NCBI GenBank assembly: GCA_049323795.1
Contig: JBMOOH010000026.1
Location: forward strand, 78,316 to 142,315
Origin: JAOADN01 sp049323795
GTDB taxonomy: Bacteria; Pseudomonadota; Alphaproteobacteria; Rhodobacterales; Rhodobacteraceae
Direction of reading: 5' to 3'
DNA: 64,000 nucleotides
Shown here in pieces: positions 8,727 to 17,078 of this stretch. The first letter of the stretch is position 1. Every line of letters begins with the position of its first letter. The notes under the pieces are model-generated. The model worked only from the letters and a program-made list of their open reading frames with translations, ran no database searches and was not told the DNA's origin. The position numbers were made by a program, and so were the translations under genes.

Positions 8727-9325
8727 GGGCGCGCCCCTGCCGTCAGACGGACCTGGCGCCACCGCTCGAGCAGGGCAAGCAGCCCGAAGGGGATCGCCTC
8801 GCCGCCCGCCTCCGACGCCGCGTGCCGGTTCTCGTGGAAGTGGGCCGCCAGCAGAAGCACGGCCTGCCCCAGATCGGCCGGCAGTCCTGACCAGGTGGCC
8901 GCAAAACCCGCCGTGAAGACGATCTCCGCCGAACCGTCGGCCGCGAGCGTGGGAAGACTTCCCCCCAGCCCCGCGACCGACGGCCGCTGAAAGTCGCGGA
9001 TCAGCCGCCACGACGACGGATCCACGACCGTCACCGTCCCCTCCGCGTCCCTCAGCGTCACCGACGTGACCGCCGACACGGGCGCAAGCGGCAGGACCTG
9101 ACGGTCCGCGTCGCTCCACGCCTCGACGGTCAGCCGGAAATCCCTCGAGAACAGCGTCTTGCCCGTGCGCCGCTCGATCGCTGCGACGGCGGCTCGCAGA
9201 CTCCGTTCCAGAACCGTATCCTGCACCGCTTCGTCGCCGAACCCGGTGCCGATCTTCAGGTGGTCTCGGAACTCCGCCACCGGCAGGCTTGCCTGCGGGA
9301 TGGACGCAAGTTCGGTCAGCATCAT
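8723..9325 (-). CDS. g6: GTA head-tail adaptor (gp6)
   Basis: This 200-residue protein matches the phage gp6-like connector / DUF3168-associated adaptor of GTAs (RcGTA Rcc01688). Motifs seen are VAEFRDHLKIGTGFGDEA, AVAAIERRTGKTLFSRDF, and QAVLLLAAHFHENRHA. Start ATG 9325 (MMLTEL) follows GGGGAG by 8 bases; a longer frame to 9364 lacks a good ribosome site. The 175 bases between it and the capsid gene hold a strong hairpin (see that entry). Confidence 0.92.
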   Translation of the reverse strand: MMLTELASIPQASLPVAEFRDHLKIGTGFGDEAVQDTVLERSLRAAVAAIERRTGKTLFSRDFRLTVEAWSDADRQVLPLAPVSAVTSVTLRDAEGTVTVVDPSSWRLIRDFQRPSVAGLGGSLPTLAADGSAEIVFTAGFAATWSGLPADLGQAVLLLAAHFHENRHAASEAGGEAIPFGLLALLERWRQVRLTAGARP

Positions 9326-9461
9326 GAGTTGCACTCCCCGAACGGGTTTACTCCAGCGCCGCACGTTCGCGGGCCGCCCCCCACGTTGCTCGGACGGAGG
9401 GAGCAGCTGGACAACGCGGAGCGGGCGGTCAGGCCCGGACCTTTCGGACCGGCGACCCGCG

Positions 9462-9487
9462 CCCGGACCGGGACGACCCGGTCCGGG
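9462..9487 (-). terminator. 11-bp hairpin after the GTA capsid gene
   Basis: CCCGGACCGGG at 9462-9472 and CCCGGTCCGGG at 9477-9487 form a perfect 11-base stem with a 4-base loop, 13 bases past the capsid stop. A weaker pairing lies just downstream (9434-9452). No T-run follows, so it is more likely an mRNA 3'-end stabiliser or partial attenuator than a full terminator. It would let capsid, needed in hundreds of copies, be expressed above the connector genes. The function is inferred. Confidence 0.6.
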
Positions 9488-9500
9488 TATTCGCCGTGCC

Positions 9501-10697
9501 TCACGACACCGCGAATTTCAGAAGCTTGATCGCCGCGAAGTCGCTCACGTCGCCGCCGACCCGCTTCGAGGCGTAGAACAGCACGTGCGGCTTTGCCGAG
9601 AACGGATCGCGCAGGATGCGCACATCCGGTCGCTCCGCGACTGTGTAGCCCGACCGGAAGTCGCCGAATGCGATCGCATAGGCGTTCGCCGCAATGTCGG
9701 GCATGTCCTCGGCGACCAGCACCGGATAGCCGAGCAGACGCGCCGGCTCCCCGTTCGACAGCCCGTCCACCCAGAGAAAACGGCCGTCCGCGTCCTTCAT
9801 CTTGCGCACCGCCCCGGTCGTCTTCGAATTCATCACGAACGAGGCATTCGCCCGGTACTCGGCGTTCAGCGCATAGACCAGATCGACGAGAGCGTCCGAG
9901 GGCATCGTCGCGTTGAAGTCGCTTGCCGCCCCCGTCGGGATGTATCCCAGCGACCCCCAGGCCCAGCTTGCCTCGGCAACCTTGCCGTAGGCGAGAAAAC
10001 CCTTCGGCTTGTCGATGCCGTCGCCGTTGATGAAGGCGGCGGCCTCGGCCCGCACGAAGCGGTTGGCGATCTTCTCGCCGAGCCAGCCTTCGACATCGAA
10101 AGCCGCGTCATCGAGCAGACGCTGGGACGCCTTCGGCATCGCCGCAAGCTCGTGAAGCCGGATCGAGATGCGCTCGATCACCGGGGTCGTCGTTTCGGTG
10201 GAACCGGCGGTCTCGGTGGCCCAGCCGCTTCCCATCTCGGTGCGGTCCACGATCACGTCATAGGTGCTGGCCTCGACGTTGACGATGTTGGCGATCGTGC
10301 GCAGCGAGGCGGTGGCGCGCAGCTCCGACCGGATCCGGTCCGACATCTCCGGTGCGACCAGGAACCCGCCGTCCGCGTTGACAGCGGTACTCAGCGCCTT
10401 GCTCTCCGGCACCGTGGCGCGCAGCGCGTCCTCGTCGCCCGACCGGAGATAGGCCGCGAAGGCCTTCCGGAGGGGCGCACCGAAGTCGGCCTCGGCAGCG
10501 AGCGCCGGACGGCCGGCGGCTATGGACTTGGCATTCAGCATGGTCAGTCGCTCTTCCTGATGTTGCAGCCTTGATTTCACGTCGTCCTGGAACGTCCTGA
10601 GTTCGTGCAGGAATCCCGCAAGCGCGGTCCTCACCTCGATGACCGGGTGCGCGGACGCACCTTCCCCGGCCCGAGCCGTCGTCTCGGATGTCGTCAT
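9501..10697 (-). CDS. g5: GTA major capsid protein, HK97 fold (gp5)
   Basis: This 398-residue protein is the HK97-family capsid subunit corresponding to RcGTA gp5. The first ~100 residues are a charged, helical scaffold-like arm (LHELRTFQDDVKSRLQHQEE). The conserved core starts at ALSTAVNADGGFLVAPE. By analogy with RcGTA, where about 100 N-terminal residues are removed, cleavage after ESK (residue 100) is likely. Other family motifs are GDGIDKPKGFL, FVMNSKTTGAVRKMKD and AFGDFRSGYTVAER. Start ATG 10697 follows AAAGGA; a longer frame to 10763 is not supported. Confidence 0.95.
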   Translation of the reverse strand: MTTSETTARAGEGASAHPVIEVRTALAGFLHELRTFQDDVKSRLQHQEERLTMLNAKSIAAGRPALAAEADFGAPLRKAFAAYLRSGDEDALRATVPESKALSTAVNADGGFLVAPEMSDRIRSELRATASLRTIANIVNVEASTYDVIVDRTEMGSGWATETAGSTETTTPVIERISIRLHELAAMPKASQRLLDDAAFDVEGWLGEKIANRFVRAEAAAFINGDGIDKPKGFLAYGKVAEASWAWGSLGYIPTGAASDFNATMPSDALVDLVYALNAEYRANASFVMNSKTTGAVRKMKDADGRFLWVDGLSNGEPARLLGYPVLVAEDMPDIAANAYAIAFGDFRSGYTVAERPDVRILRDPFSAKPHVLFYASKRVGGDVSDFAAIKLLKFAVS

Positions 10698-10728
10698 GTC
10701 CGGTCCTTTGCCTGTTCTGGTCGGGAAG

Positions 10729-11295
10729 TCACACGCGGGGCACGGGGCGCGGCAATGCGCCAAGCGCCACGCGCGCCTCGTCGAAGGCCGATGCGATCTC
10801 GGCCAGAAGATCCGTGCCTGCCTTGGCGCCCACCCTCGCCTCGGGAAGCATCGGGAAGGTCACGAGCGAAACCTCCCAGAGGTCCAACTCCTGCAGAAGT
10901 CGTCGCCCCTTCGCGTCCCTCTCCGCCGCCACCGTGCGGTATCCGATCGAAAGCCCGTCGATCGCGCCGCCGGCGACAAGGGCGGCGGCCTCGCGGCCCC
11001 GATCCACCTCGGTCAGGATGCGGCCGGAAACCCAGAGCCCGCGCTCGTCCTCGCGGACCACGTCCCACACCCCGATGGGCTCGGCGGGATCATGCTGCCA
11101 GAGCATCTTGACGCGCCGCCCCCCGGCGGCGAGCGCCGACAGCGACCGCCCATAGGCGCCGCGCACGACGATGTCGCCTCCCTGGTCGGCCACGCCGAAC
11201 ACCGACGCATAGCCCGAGATGCGTGTCCCGTCAGTTATCTCGACGCCATCGCCGAGCCGGACGAACTTCGTGTCCAGACCGAGGTCGGGGATCAT
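10729..11295 (-). CDS. g4: GTA prohead protease (gp4)
   Basis: This 188-residue serine protease of the HK97 prohead (U35) family matures the capsid by removing its N-terminal arm. Likely catalytic residues are the histidine in MLWQHDPAEPIGVW and the serine in GAIDGLSIGYR, with a downstream acidic residue in ELDLWEVSLVTFPM. Start ATG 11295 (MIPDLGL) is chosen because AAGGAG lies 8 bases upstream; a start at 11322 would overlap the preceding small gene. It sits 31 bases before the capsid start. Confidence 0.93.
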   Translation of the reverse strand: MIPDLGLDTKFVRLGDGVEITDGTRISGYASVFGVADQGGDIVVRGAYGRSLSALAAGGRRVKMLWQHDPAEPIGVWDVVREDERGLWVSGRILTEVDRGREAAALVAGGAIDGLSIGYRTVAAERDAKGRRLLQELDLWEVSLVTFPMLPEARVGAKAGTDLLAEIASAFDEARVALGALPRPVPRV

Positions 11296-11308
11296 GCCTG
11301 CCACTCCT

Positions 11309-11554
11309 TCATAGGGATCCATAGGTCATGGCCGACCGGATCAGTTCGGTCATCACCACGCCCGCCACACCGAATACCGCCACCCAGATCCTGCGCTCGA
11401 TGCTCTGGATCATCTGCTCGATGCGCTCGAGGCGTCTTTCCATCGCATCGAACTGAAGCGCCATGATGCGGTCGATCGCCTCCATCCTTGCTTCCTGGGC
11501 ATAGTCGAACGGCTGCTTGAGGTATCGCGACCCCGAAACCTGCGTCACAGCCAT
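11309..11554 (-). CDS. g3.5: Small GTA protein (gp3.5)
   Basis: This 81-residue protein lies between portal and protease, where RcGTA has its small orfg3.5. It has a charged amphipathic stretch with heptad spacing (FDAMERRLERIEQMIQSIER) predicted as coiled coil, then one hydrophobic segment (IWVAVFGVAGVVMTELI) that could be a membrane helix. An alternative ATG is at 11566, overlapping the portal stop. The role is unknown; the coiled-coil plus membrane-anchor design resembles small membrane or holin-like accessory proteins, but this is speculative. Confidence 0.72.
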   Translation of the reverse strand: MAVTQVSGSRYLKQPFDYAQEARMEAIDRIMALQFDAMERRLERIEQMIQSIERRIWVAVFGVAGVVMTELIRSAMTYGSL

Positions 11555-11555
11555 G

Positions 11556-12752
11556 TCATTTCCCATCGCGAAGGCGCGGCAGACCCAGCAGCGACCGCTT
11601 CTCGGCATCCGTGAGGAACTCGGCCGCCCCCACCCGCGACCACTGCTGGTCCCGCTCGGCCGACAGCGCGGGAACCTGGTCGAGGTCGGGCCGCAGTTCG
11701 ACCGCACGGGACAGGAAGGTAGAGAGCCAGAACGAGACGGCGGCCGTCACCCGCGTCGCCAGCGGCAGCACGGTGAGCCGGTAGAAGGCGCGGTTCGCCT
11801 CCTGGTAGTTCGCATAGGTCGCGTCCCCCGGAATGCCGAGAAGCATCGGCGGCACGCCGAAGGCGACGGCAATCTCGCGCGCGGCGGCCTCCTTCGTCTT
11901 CTGGAACTCCATGTCGCTGGGGCTGAACCCCATGGGCTTCCAGTCGAGGCCGCCCTCCAGCAGCATGGGCCGCCCTGCATTCCGCGCGCCCTGGTGATGT
12001 GTCTCCATCTCGCTCACCAGCCGGTCGTACTGGTCCTGCGAAAGCTGCGCCTGTCCGTCGGTTCCCTTGTAGACGATCGCACCCGACGGGCGCGCGGCAT
12101 TGTCCAGAAGGGCCTTCGACCACGCGCTTGCGGCATTGTGCACATCGATGGCGACCGCCGCCGCCTGAAGCGGCGAAAGTCCGTAATGATCGTCCTGGGG
12201 GTGAAACGACCGGATATGGCATACCGGATCGACCGGGCCCCGCATGTCGTACCTGTGGGTCCGCCCGCCCACGCTGTAATCGTAGGCGACGGGCCAGCCG
12301 TCCGGCCCCGGAACGAGGTTCATCCGGTCCGACCGCAGCACATGCAGCTCGAGCGGAAGCGCTTCGCCCGTCACCGCCTCGAGGTAGGCGTTCCCCGAAA
12401 GCAGAAGCTGCCCGTAGAGCGCCTCGAAGAGCTCCGCCCTGCCTTGCGCGGGATTCGGCCGCCGCATCAGGTCCAGCAGGGGATGCGTCTCGTAGCGCCT
12501 CTCGGCGTCCTGGCAGACGAGCGGCATGGCCGCCGCCGCCTCGGCCAGCAGCTTCACGCAGCGGAAGCCGACCGGGTTCATGGTGAAGCCCGCGCGGATC
12601 AGGCTCACCGTGTCGCGCGGGCTCCAGACCGGCCGGCCCGACAATCCCCAGGCAAAGACGCGGCCAGCGGCCGACGCCTTCTGCGCGGGCGCAGCCGGTT
12701 GCCGGCGGGGCCCGGACTCCGCCGTTCTCCGCCCGAAAATGGTCCATGCCAT
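11556..12752 (-). CDS. g3: GTA portal protein (gp3)
   Basis: This 398-residue HK97-family portal forms the dodecameric DNA gate at one head vertex. Family hallmarks seen are NPVGFRCVKLLAEAAAAMPL, LLLSGNAYLEAV, HYGLSPLQAAAVAID, and AAAREIAVAFGVPPMLLGIP followed by YANYQEANRAFYRLTVLPLA. The length matches RcGTA gp3. It follows the large terminase after an 84-base gap in which I see no gene. Confidence 0.95.
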   Translation of the reverse strand: MAWTIFGRRTAESGPRRQPAAPAQKASAAGRVFAWGLSGRPVWSPRDTVSLIRAGFTMNPVGFRCVKLLAEAAAAMPLVCQDAERRYETHPLLDLMRRPNPAQGRAELFEALYGQLLLSGNAYLEAVTGEALPLELHVLRSDRMNLVPGPDGWPVAYDYSVGGRTHRYDMRGPVDPVCHIRSFHPQDDHYGLSPLQAAAVAIDVHNAASAWSKALLDNAARPSGAIVYKGTDGQAQLSQDQYDRLVSEMETHHQGARNAGRPMLLEGGLDWKPMGFSPSDMEFQKTKEAAAREIAVAFGVPPMLLGIPGDATYANYQEANRAFYRLTVLPLATRVTAAVSFWLSTFLSRAVELRPDLDQVPALSAERDQQWSRVGAAEFLTDAEKRSLLGLPRLRDGK

Positions 12753-12836
12753 CAGTAGATCTCCCGTAGGATGACTTCCCGCTCCAGCGGCGCGGCGGTC
12801 CCGCCCTCGCCGCGCCCCGCCGATCCGCGCGACCCG

Positions 12837-14204
12837 TCACAGGATCCTGAGCTTCGGATCCCGATACCGCGACGCGGGCTCGACGATCAGGTCGGTCAGC
12901 GCCCAGACCAGCGCATCCACCCGGTCAGGGCTTCCGACGCCGCGATACCCCTGCGCCGTCATGTGACACATCTGGCTTTCCAGACGCCCCAGACCGGGCA
13001 GATGATGCACCCGGCCCTGTTCGTAGAGCGCGGCGACCGGTTCGGCCCGGGCCGCCTTGCCCGTATGCGCGTGGACCGCCCGGAACGGCACGAGCGCGCT
13101 CTCCGTCCTCACGACCGCCTCCACCATGGCGCCGCCCTGGTTCACCTCGGCGACCAGCCGGTCCGCAGCATGGCGTTCCATCGACGCGACCACGGCCCGG
13201 GCCCATACGGCGGGCAGCGCCCCCGTGACCGTGGCATCCTCGATCACCCAGGCGTGCCAGTTCTGTGGCGGTCCCTCGGTGACGGCCCCCACGACCACGA
13301 TCCCGCACTCGTCCGAGGTCCGCTTGCCCGAGACGGGGGGATCGACCGCCACCACCACCCGGCTGAACCGGTCCGGCGCCGAAAGCCGGCCCTTCTCGAT
13401 CATCTCGTTGGTCCAGAGCGCCCCGTCGGCCTCCTCGACCAGCTCCCCGTCCAGTTCCTGCCGTGCCTTCCAGCCGGCATAGCGTGCCCTCACCTCCTCG
13501 ATGAACGAAGCGGCCAGATGTGCGCGATTGGCCTCGGTCGGCGCCTGCGTCACCACGGTCGAAGGCGCCTTCAGGATCGCCTTCAGCATCTGCACGTTCC
13601 TCGGCGTGGTCGTCACCACCTGCCGGGGATGCCCGCCCAGCCGCAGCGCGAACTGCAGCATGTCCCAGGTTCCCTCGAGCTTGTCCCATTTCGCCAGCTC
13701 GTCGGCCCAGGCCGCATCGAACTGCGGACCGCGCAGGCTCTCGGGATCATGCGCGGAAAACGCCTGCGCCACGGCGCCGTTCGGCCAGACGAGGCGGCGG
13801 CGGGTCGCTTCCCAGACCGGCTTGCGATCTGCCGGAGAGCAGGCCACGATGCCGCTCTCGCCGAAGATCATCACCTCCCGCACCTGGTCGAGCGTGTCGC
13901 CGACCAGCGCCACCCGCCGGCACGGTCCCGGATCGAGGGGCCGCGCCCCCTCGACCTGCATCCTCACCCATTCGGCCCCGGCCCGCGTCTTGCCCGCGCC
14001 GCGCCCTCCGAGGATCACCCAGGTCTTCCAGTCGCCGGGCGGGGGAAGCTGGTGCTCCAGCGCCCAGACCTCGAACAGCCACGGCAGCGACATCAGCGCG
14101 TTCTCGCTCAGCCCGGCAAGAACGCTCTCAATCTCCTCCCGCGTCGCGGATGCGGTCAAGCCGGCGAGCGATCTCGTCGCGGGCCTTGCCGAGGTCGAGC
14201 GCAT
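12837..14204 (-). CDS. g2: GTA terminase large subunit (gp2)
   Basis: This is the ATPase/nuclease that packages roughly head-sized host DNA into GTA particles. The ATPase domain shows Walker A in ILGGRGAGKTRAGAEW (near residue 65) and a Walker B-like WADELAKWD (near 166). The nuclease domain has VVAVDPPVSGKRTSDECGI (near 285) and the C-terminal DRVDALVWALTDLI. The start is uncertain: ATG 14204 gives 455 residues, TTG 14159 gives 440, and both overlap gp1. GTA terminases lack the sequence-specific cos/pac recognition of phages, which underlies near-random packaging (family knowledge). Confidence 0.93.
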   Translation of the reverse strand: MRSTSARPATRSLAGLTASATREEIESVLAGLSENALMSLPWLFEVWALEHQLPPPGDWKTWVILGGRGAGKTRAGAEWVRMQVEGARPLDPGPCRRVALVGDTLDQVREVMIFGESGIVACSPADRKPVWEATRRRLVWPNGAVAQAFSAHDPESLRGPQFDAAWADELAKWDKLEGTWDMLQFALRLGGHPRQVVTTTPRNVQMLKAILKAPSTVVTQAPTEANRAHLAASFIEEVRARYAGWKARQELDGELVEEADGALWTNEMIEKGRLSAPDRFSRVVVAVDPPVSGKRTSDECGIVVVGAVTEGPPQNWHAWVIEDATVTGALPAVWARAVVASMERHAADRLVAEVNQGGAMVEAVVRTESALVPFRAVHAHTGKAARAEPVAALYEQGRVHHLPGLGRLESQMCHMTAQGYRGVGSPDRVDALVWALTDLIVEPASRYRDPKLRIL

Positions 14205-14448
14205 AGGAATATGCGGCCCCCTCGCCCTGCTTGCGGAGCTTTTCAAATCTGTTCCTCTCTTCCATCGCAAGCTGGAAGGCCGCCCGAAGGTCGCGGATGG
14301 CCGCCATTGCAGCCTTCACGTCTTCCGGCCTTCCCTGACGGATGTCCTGTATCGCCGTGTAGAGTTCCTGCGCCGCCTGCCGGCACAGGTCCTCAGCCGC
14401 CGCCAGAAGGACGGGCGGCGGGTTCGAAGTCCGTTCGGTTTCGGTCAT
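14128..14448 (-). CDS. g1: GTA terminase small subunit (gp1)
   Basis: This 106-residue protein occupies the gp1 place at the head of the cluster. It is helical and charged (LAMEERNRFEKLRKQGEG, KARDEIARRLDRIRDAGG), like the GTA small terminases that bind the large subunit but bind DNA poorly. ATG 14448 is taken as the start. It overlaps the large terminase gene in a different frame. The promoter and CtrA box lie within 190 bases upstream, so this is the first gene of the transcript. Confidence 0.82.
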   Translation of the reverse strand: MTETERTSNPPPVLLAAAEDLCRQAAQELYTAIQDIRQGRPEDVKAAMAAIRDLRAAFQLAMEERNRFEKLRKQGEGAAYSYALDLGKARDEIARRLDRIRDAGGD

Positions 14449-14546
14449 CAGGCCAGCGTCTCCCTGAGGCTGACCGTCGAAGCGAAATGGAAAAGCGGCA
14501 CCGGGTCTCCCCACGCCGCTTGCCCACCTCGTCCAGCTTGCCCTGA

Positions 14547-14575
14547 CCGATACCCCGGACAGTTCGCAAAGTCAA
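14547..14575 (-). promoter_or_regulatory. Sigma70-like promoter of the GTA cluster
   Basis: On the minus strand TTGACT (14570-14575) and TATCGG (14547-14552) are separated by 17 bases, about 100 bases before the gp1 start. No other minus-strand promoter of this quality is visible before gp1. It is the best candidate for the cluster promoter; no experimental support is available. Confidence 0.6.
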
Positions 14576-14617
14576 GAAGAAAACTCATTGAGATCAGATG
14601 GTTGAGAGAACCTTCCG

Positions 14618-14632
14618 TTAATCCTCGATTAA
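14618..14632. promoter_or_regulatory. Perfect CtrA box (TTAA-N7-TTAA)
   Basis: The sequence TTAATCCTCGATTAA is an exact match to the alphaproteobacterial CtrA consensus and is also an inverted repeat. It begins 3 bases past the mltG stop codon and lies about 43 bases upstream of the predicted -35 box of the GTA promoter. CtrA is required for GTA production in Rhodobacterales, acting in R. capsulatus largely through the activator GafA. Here the site suggests direct control. Confidence 0.7.
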
Positions 14633-14634
14633 TC

Positions 14635-15819
14635 TCAGTTGCCCGCGTCCTGCGTCCCGCCCTCTCCGGCCGTGCCTCTCTCGGCCTCGATGGCGCGCCA
14701 GCGGGCCACGTTCGCATTGTGCTCGGCAAGCGTTGCCGCGAAGACGTGGCCGCCGGTGCCATCGGCCACGAAGTAGAAGAAGCCGGTCGCCTCCGGGTTC
14801 AACGCCGCCGCGATGCTCTCGCGGCCGGGATTGGCGATGGGCGTCGGAGGCAGCCCGTCGATCACATAGGTGTTCCAGTCCGTCCGCCGCCGAAGCTCGC
14901 TCTGCCGGAGTCCGCGCTCGAGAACACCCTGCCCCTTGGTGATGCCATAGATCACCGTGGGGTCGGTCTGCAGCTTCATGCCCTCGCGCAAACGGTTGAG
15001 GAACACGCTCGCCACACGGCGCCGCTCCTCGGGAACGCTCGTCTCCTTCTCGACGATCGAGGCCATGATCAGCGCCTCCTCCGGCGTCTTGTAGGGAAGC
15101 CCCTCCGCCCGGCCCGCCCAGAACTCGGCGAGCCGCGCCTCCTGCCGCCGCTGCATCTCGGCCAGGATATCCGGCCGGGATGCGCCGCGCGTCACCTCGT
15201 AGCTGTCCGGCGCCAGCATTCCCTCGGCCGGAACCTCGGTGATGTCGCCCTGCAGGAAGTCGGCCTTCTTCAGCGCCTCCATGGTCTGCCAGACCGTCGT
15301 TCCCTCGGCCAGCGTCACCCGGAACCGCACATCGGGCCGCCCGGACCGCTCGACATAGGCCGGCGGAGGGGCGCCCGCCGCCGGGTCGAAGCGCGCCACC
15401 TCGACATAGCCGTCCGTCGCCGGATCGAGCTCCCGCACCAGAACCTCCGCGGCGGTGACGCCGATCCGGTAGTTGACCTCGGTTCCGCAGGTGGACTGGC
15501 CGTCGCCGGTCACCGCGTCGACGATCTCCTTCATCGACGCCGCAGGCGGGATCAGGAACGACCCGGCCTTGAGCGCGTTGCTCTTGCCCTCGTAATCCAC
15601 CCCGACCCTGAAGATGTACCCGTTCGACACCGCACCCTGCGCGACCAGGTCCTCGGCAACCCGGCGGAAGCTTGACCCGGGATCGACACGCAGGCAGATC
15701 GCCGCGGCAAGCGGCCCCGGTCCCCGGTACTGCGCCTGGCCCCACGCCACGATGGCGGCAATCGCCACCAGCAGCACGATCGCCACCGTCAGGAAGTTCG
15801 AGGCGACGTGACGCCACAT
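14635..15819 (-). CDS. mltG: Endolytic murein transglycosylase
   Basis: This 394-residue YceG-family enzyme cleaves nascent glycan strands in the periplasm and helps set their length. An N-terminal membrane anchor (FLTVAIVLLVAIAAIVAWG) is followed by a LysM-like region and the catalytic domain with the active-site glutamate in IMASIVEKETSVPEERRRVA. It overlaps fabF by one base (TGATG), so the two are cotranscribed, a conserved pairing in this group. The GTA cluster follows on the same strand after 186 bases; I see no strong terminator between them. Confidence 0.95.
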   Translation of the reverse strand: MWRHVASNFLTVAIVLLVAIAAIVAWGQAQYRGPGPLAAAICLRVDPGSSFRRVAEDLVAQGAVSNGYIFRVGVDYEGKSNALKAGSFLIPPAASMKEIVDAVTGDGQSTCGTEVNYRIGVTAAEVLVRELDPATDGYVEVARFDPAAGAPPPAYVERSGRPDVRFRVTLAEGTTVWQTMEALKKADFLQGDITEVPAEGMLAPDSYEVTRGASRPDILAEMQRRQEARLAEFWAGRAEGLPYKTPEEALIMASIVEKETSVPEERRRVASVFLNRLREGMKLQTDPTVIYGITKGQGVLERGLRQSELRRRTDWNTYVIDGLPPTPIANPGRESIAAALNPEATGFFYFVADGTGGHVFAATLAEHNANVARWRAIEAERGTAGEGGTQDAGN

Positions 15820-17078
15820 CAGGCGACGCGGCCCAGGACGAGACTGGCGTTGGTTCCCCCGAACCCGAAGCTGTTCGACAGGGCCACGTCGATCCGGCGC
15901 TTCACCGCCCTGTTCGGCGCGAGGTCAAGCACCGGCTCCACCGCCGGATTCTCGAGGTTGATCGTGGGCGGCGCCACCTGGTCCCGCAGCGCCAGCACGC
16001 AGAAGATCGCCTCGACCGACCCCGCCGCACCGAGCAGGTGTCCGATCGAGGACTTCGTGGACGACATCGTGGCGCCGGCCGCATGGGTGCCGAGCAGCCG
16101 CTCGACCGCGCCAAGCTCGATCGTGTCGGCCATCGTGCTCGTGCCATGCGCGTTGATGTAATCGACCGACGCCGGCGTCAGCCCCGCCCGCCTCAGCGCC
16201 ATCTCCATGCTGCGATAGCCGCCGTCGCCATCCTCGGACGGGGCGGTGATGTGATAGGCGTCACCCGACAGGCCATAGCCCAGGACCTCGGCATAAATCC
16301 TTGCATCACGGGCCTTTGCATGCTGAAGTTCTTCCAGAACCACAACTCCGGAACCTTCGCCCATGACAAAGCCGTCCCGGTCCGCGTCATAGGGCCGGCT
16401 CGCCTTCTCCGGCTCGTGCGCGCGCTTGGTCGAGAGCGCCTTGCAGGCGTTGAACCCCGCGATCCCGATCTCGCTGATCGGCGCCTCGCAGCCCCCCGCG
16501 ACCATGATGTCGGCATCGCCCCACTGGATCAGCCGCGCCGCATCCCCGATCGCGTGCGCCCCGGTCGAGCAGGCCGTCACGACCGCATGGTTCGGCCCCT
16601 TGAACCCGAACCGGATCGACACCTGCCCCGAGGCAAGGTTGATGAGCGCCGAGGGAATGAAGAACGGGCTCACCCGCTTCGGGCCCCGCTCCTTGATCAG
16701 CACCGCCGTCTCGGCGATCGACGTCAGCCCCCCGATTCCGGACCCGAGCATCACGCCGGTCCTGAGCTTCTCCGCCTCGGACAGATCCTCGATTCCCGCA
16801 TCCCGCACCGCCTGCGTCGCCGCCGCCATCCCGTAGAGGATGAAGTCATCGACCTTCCGGCGGTCCTTCGGCTCCATCCAGTCATCGGGGTTGAAGGTGC
16901 CGTCCGAACCGTCGCCATAGGGCACTTCACAGGCATAGGCCGTGACCACGTTCGAGGTATCGAACCGCGTGATCAGCCCCGCGCCCGACTGCCCCGCAAG
17001 CAACCGGCTCCAGGTCTCCTCGACGCCGCAGGCGAGCGGCGTGACCAGACCCAGACCCGTGACGACGACCCGACGCAT
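15819..17078 (-). CDS. fabF: 3-oxoacyl-ACP synthase II
   Basis: This 419-residue condensing enzyme elongates fatty acyl chains with malonyl-ACP. The catalytic triad is visible: cysteine in VTACSTGAHAIG, histidine in NAHGTSTMADTIELGA, and histidine in STKSSIGHLLGAAGS. ATG 17078 starts MRRVVVTGLGLVTPL, the usual beginning. It is the partner of fabD, fabG and acpP upstream, but here it is separated from acpP by an arginase-family gene. Confidence 0.96.
   Translation of the reverse strand: MRRVVVTGLGLVTPLACGVEETWSRLLAGQSGAGLITRFDTSNVVTAYACEVPYGDGSDGTFNPDDWMEPKDRRKVDDFILYGMAAATQAVRDAGIEDLSEAEKLRTGVMLGSGIGGLTSIAETAVLIKERGPKRVSPFFIPSALINLASGQVSIRFGFKGPNHAVVTACSTGAHAIGDAARLIQWGDADIMVAGGCEAPISEIGIAGFNACKALSTKRAHEPEKASRPYDADRDGFVMGEGSGVVVLEELQHAKARDARIYAEVLGYGLSGDAYHITAPSEDGDGGYRSMEMALRRAGLTPASVDYINAHGTSTMADTIELGAVERLLGTHAAGATMSSTKSSIGHLLGAAGSVEAIFCVLALRDQVAPPTINLENPAVEPVLDLAPNRAVKRRIDVALSNSFGFGGTNASLVLGRVA

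Noticed and set aside
440..14546. Long plus-strand ORFs opposite the GTA genes (for example 440-2722 and 12771-14546)
   Set aside because: They are shadows of GC-rich minus-strand genes: Arg/Pro/Gly-rich, no family motif, no ribosome site, fully covered by recognised GTA genes.
1..14632. Prophage
   Set aside because: No integrase, repressor, replication gene, att repeats or tRNA insertion; the gene set and sizes match the RcGTA-type cluster.
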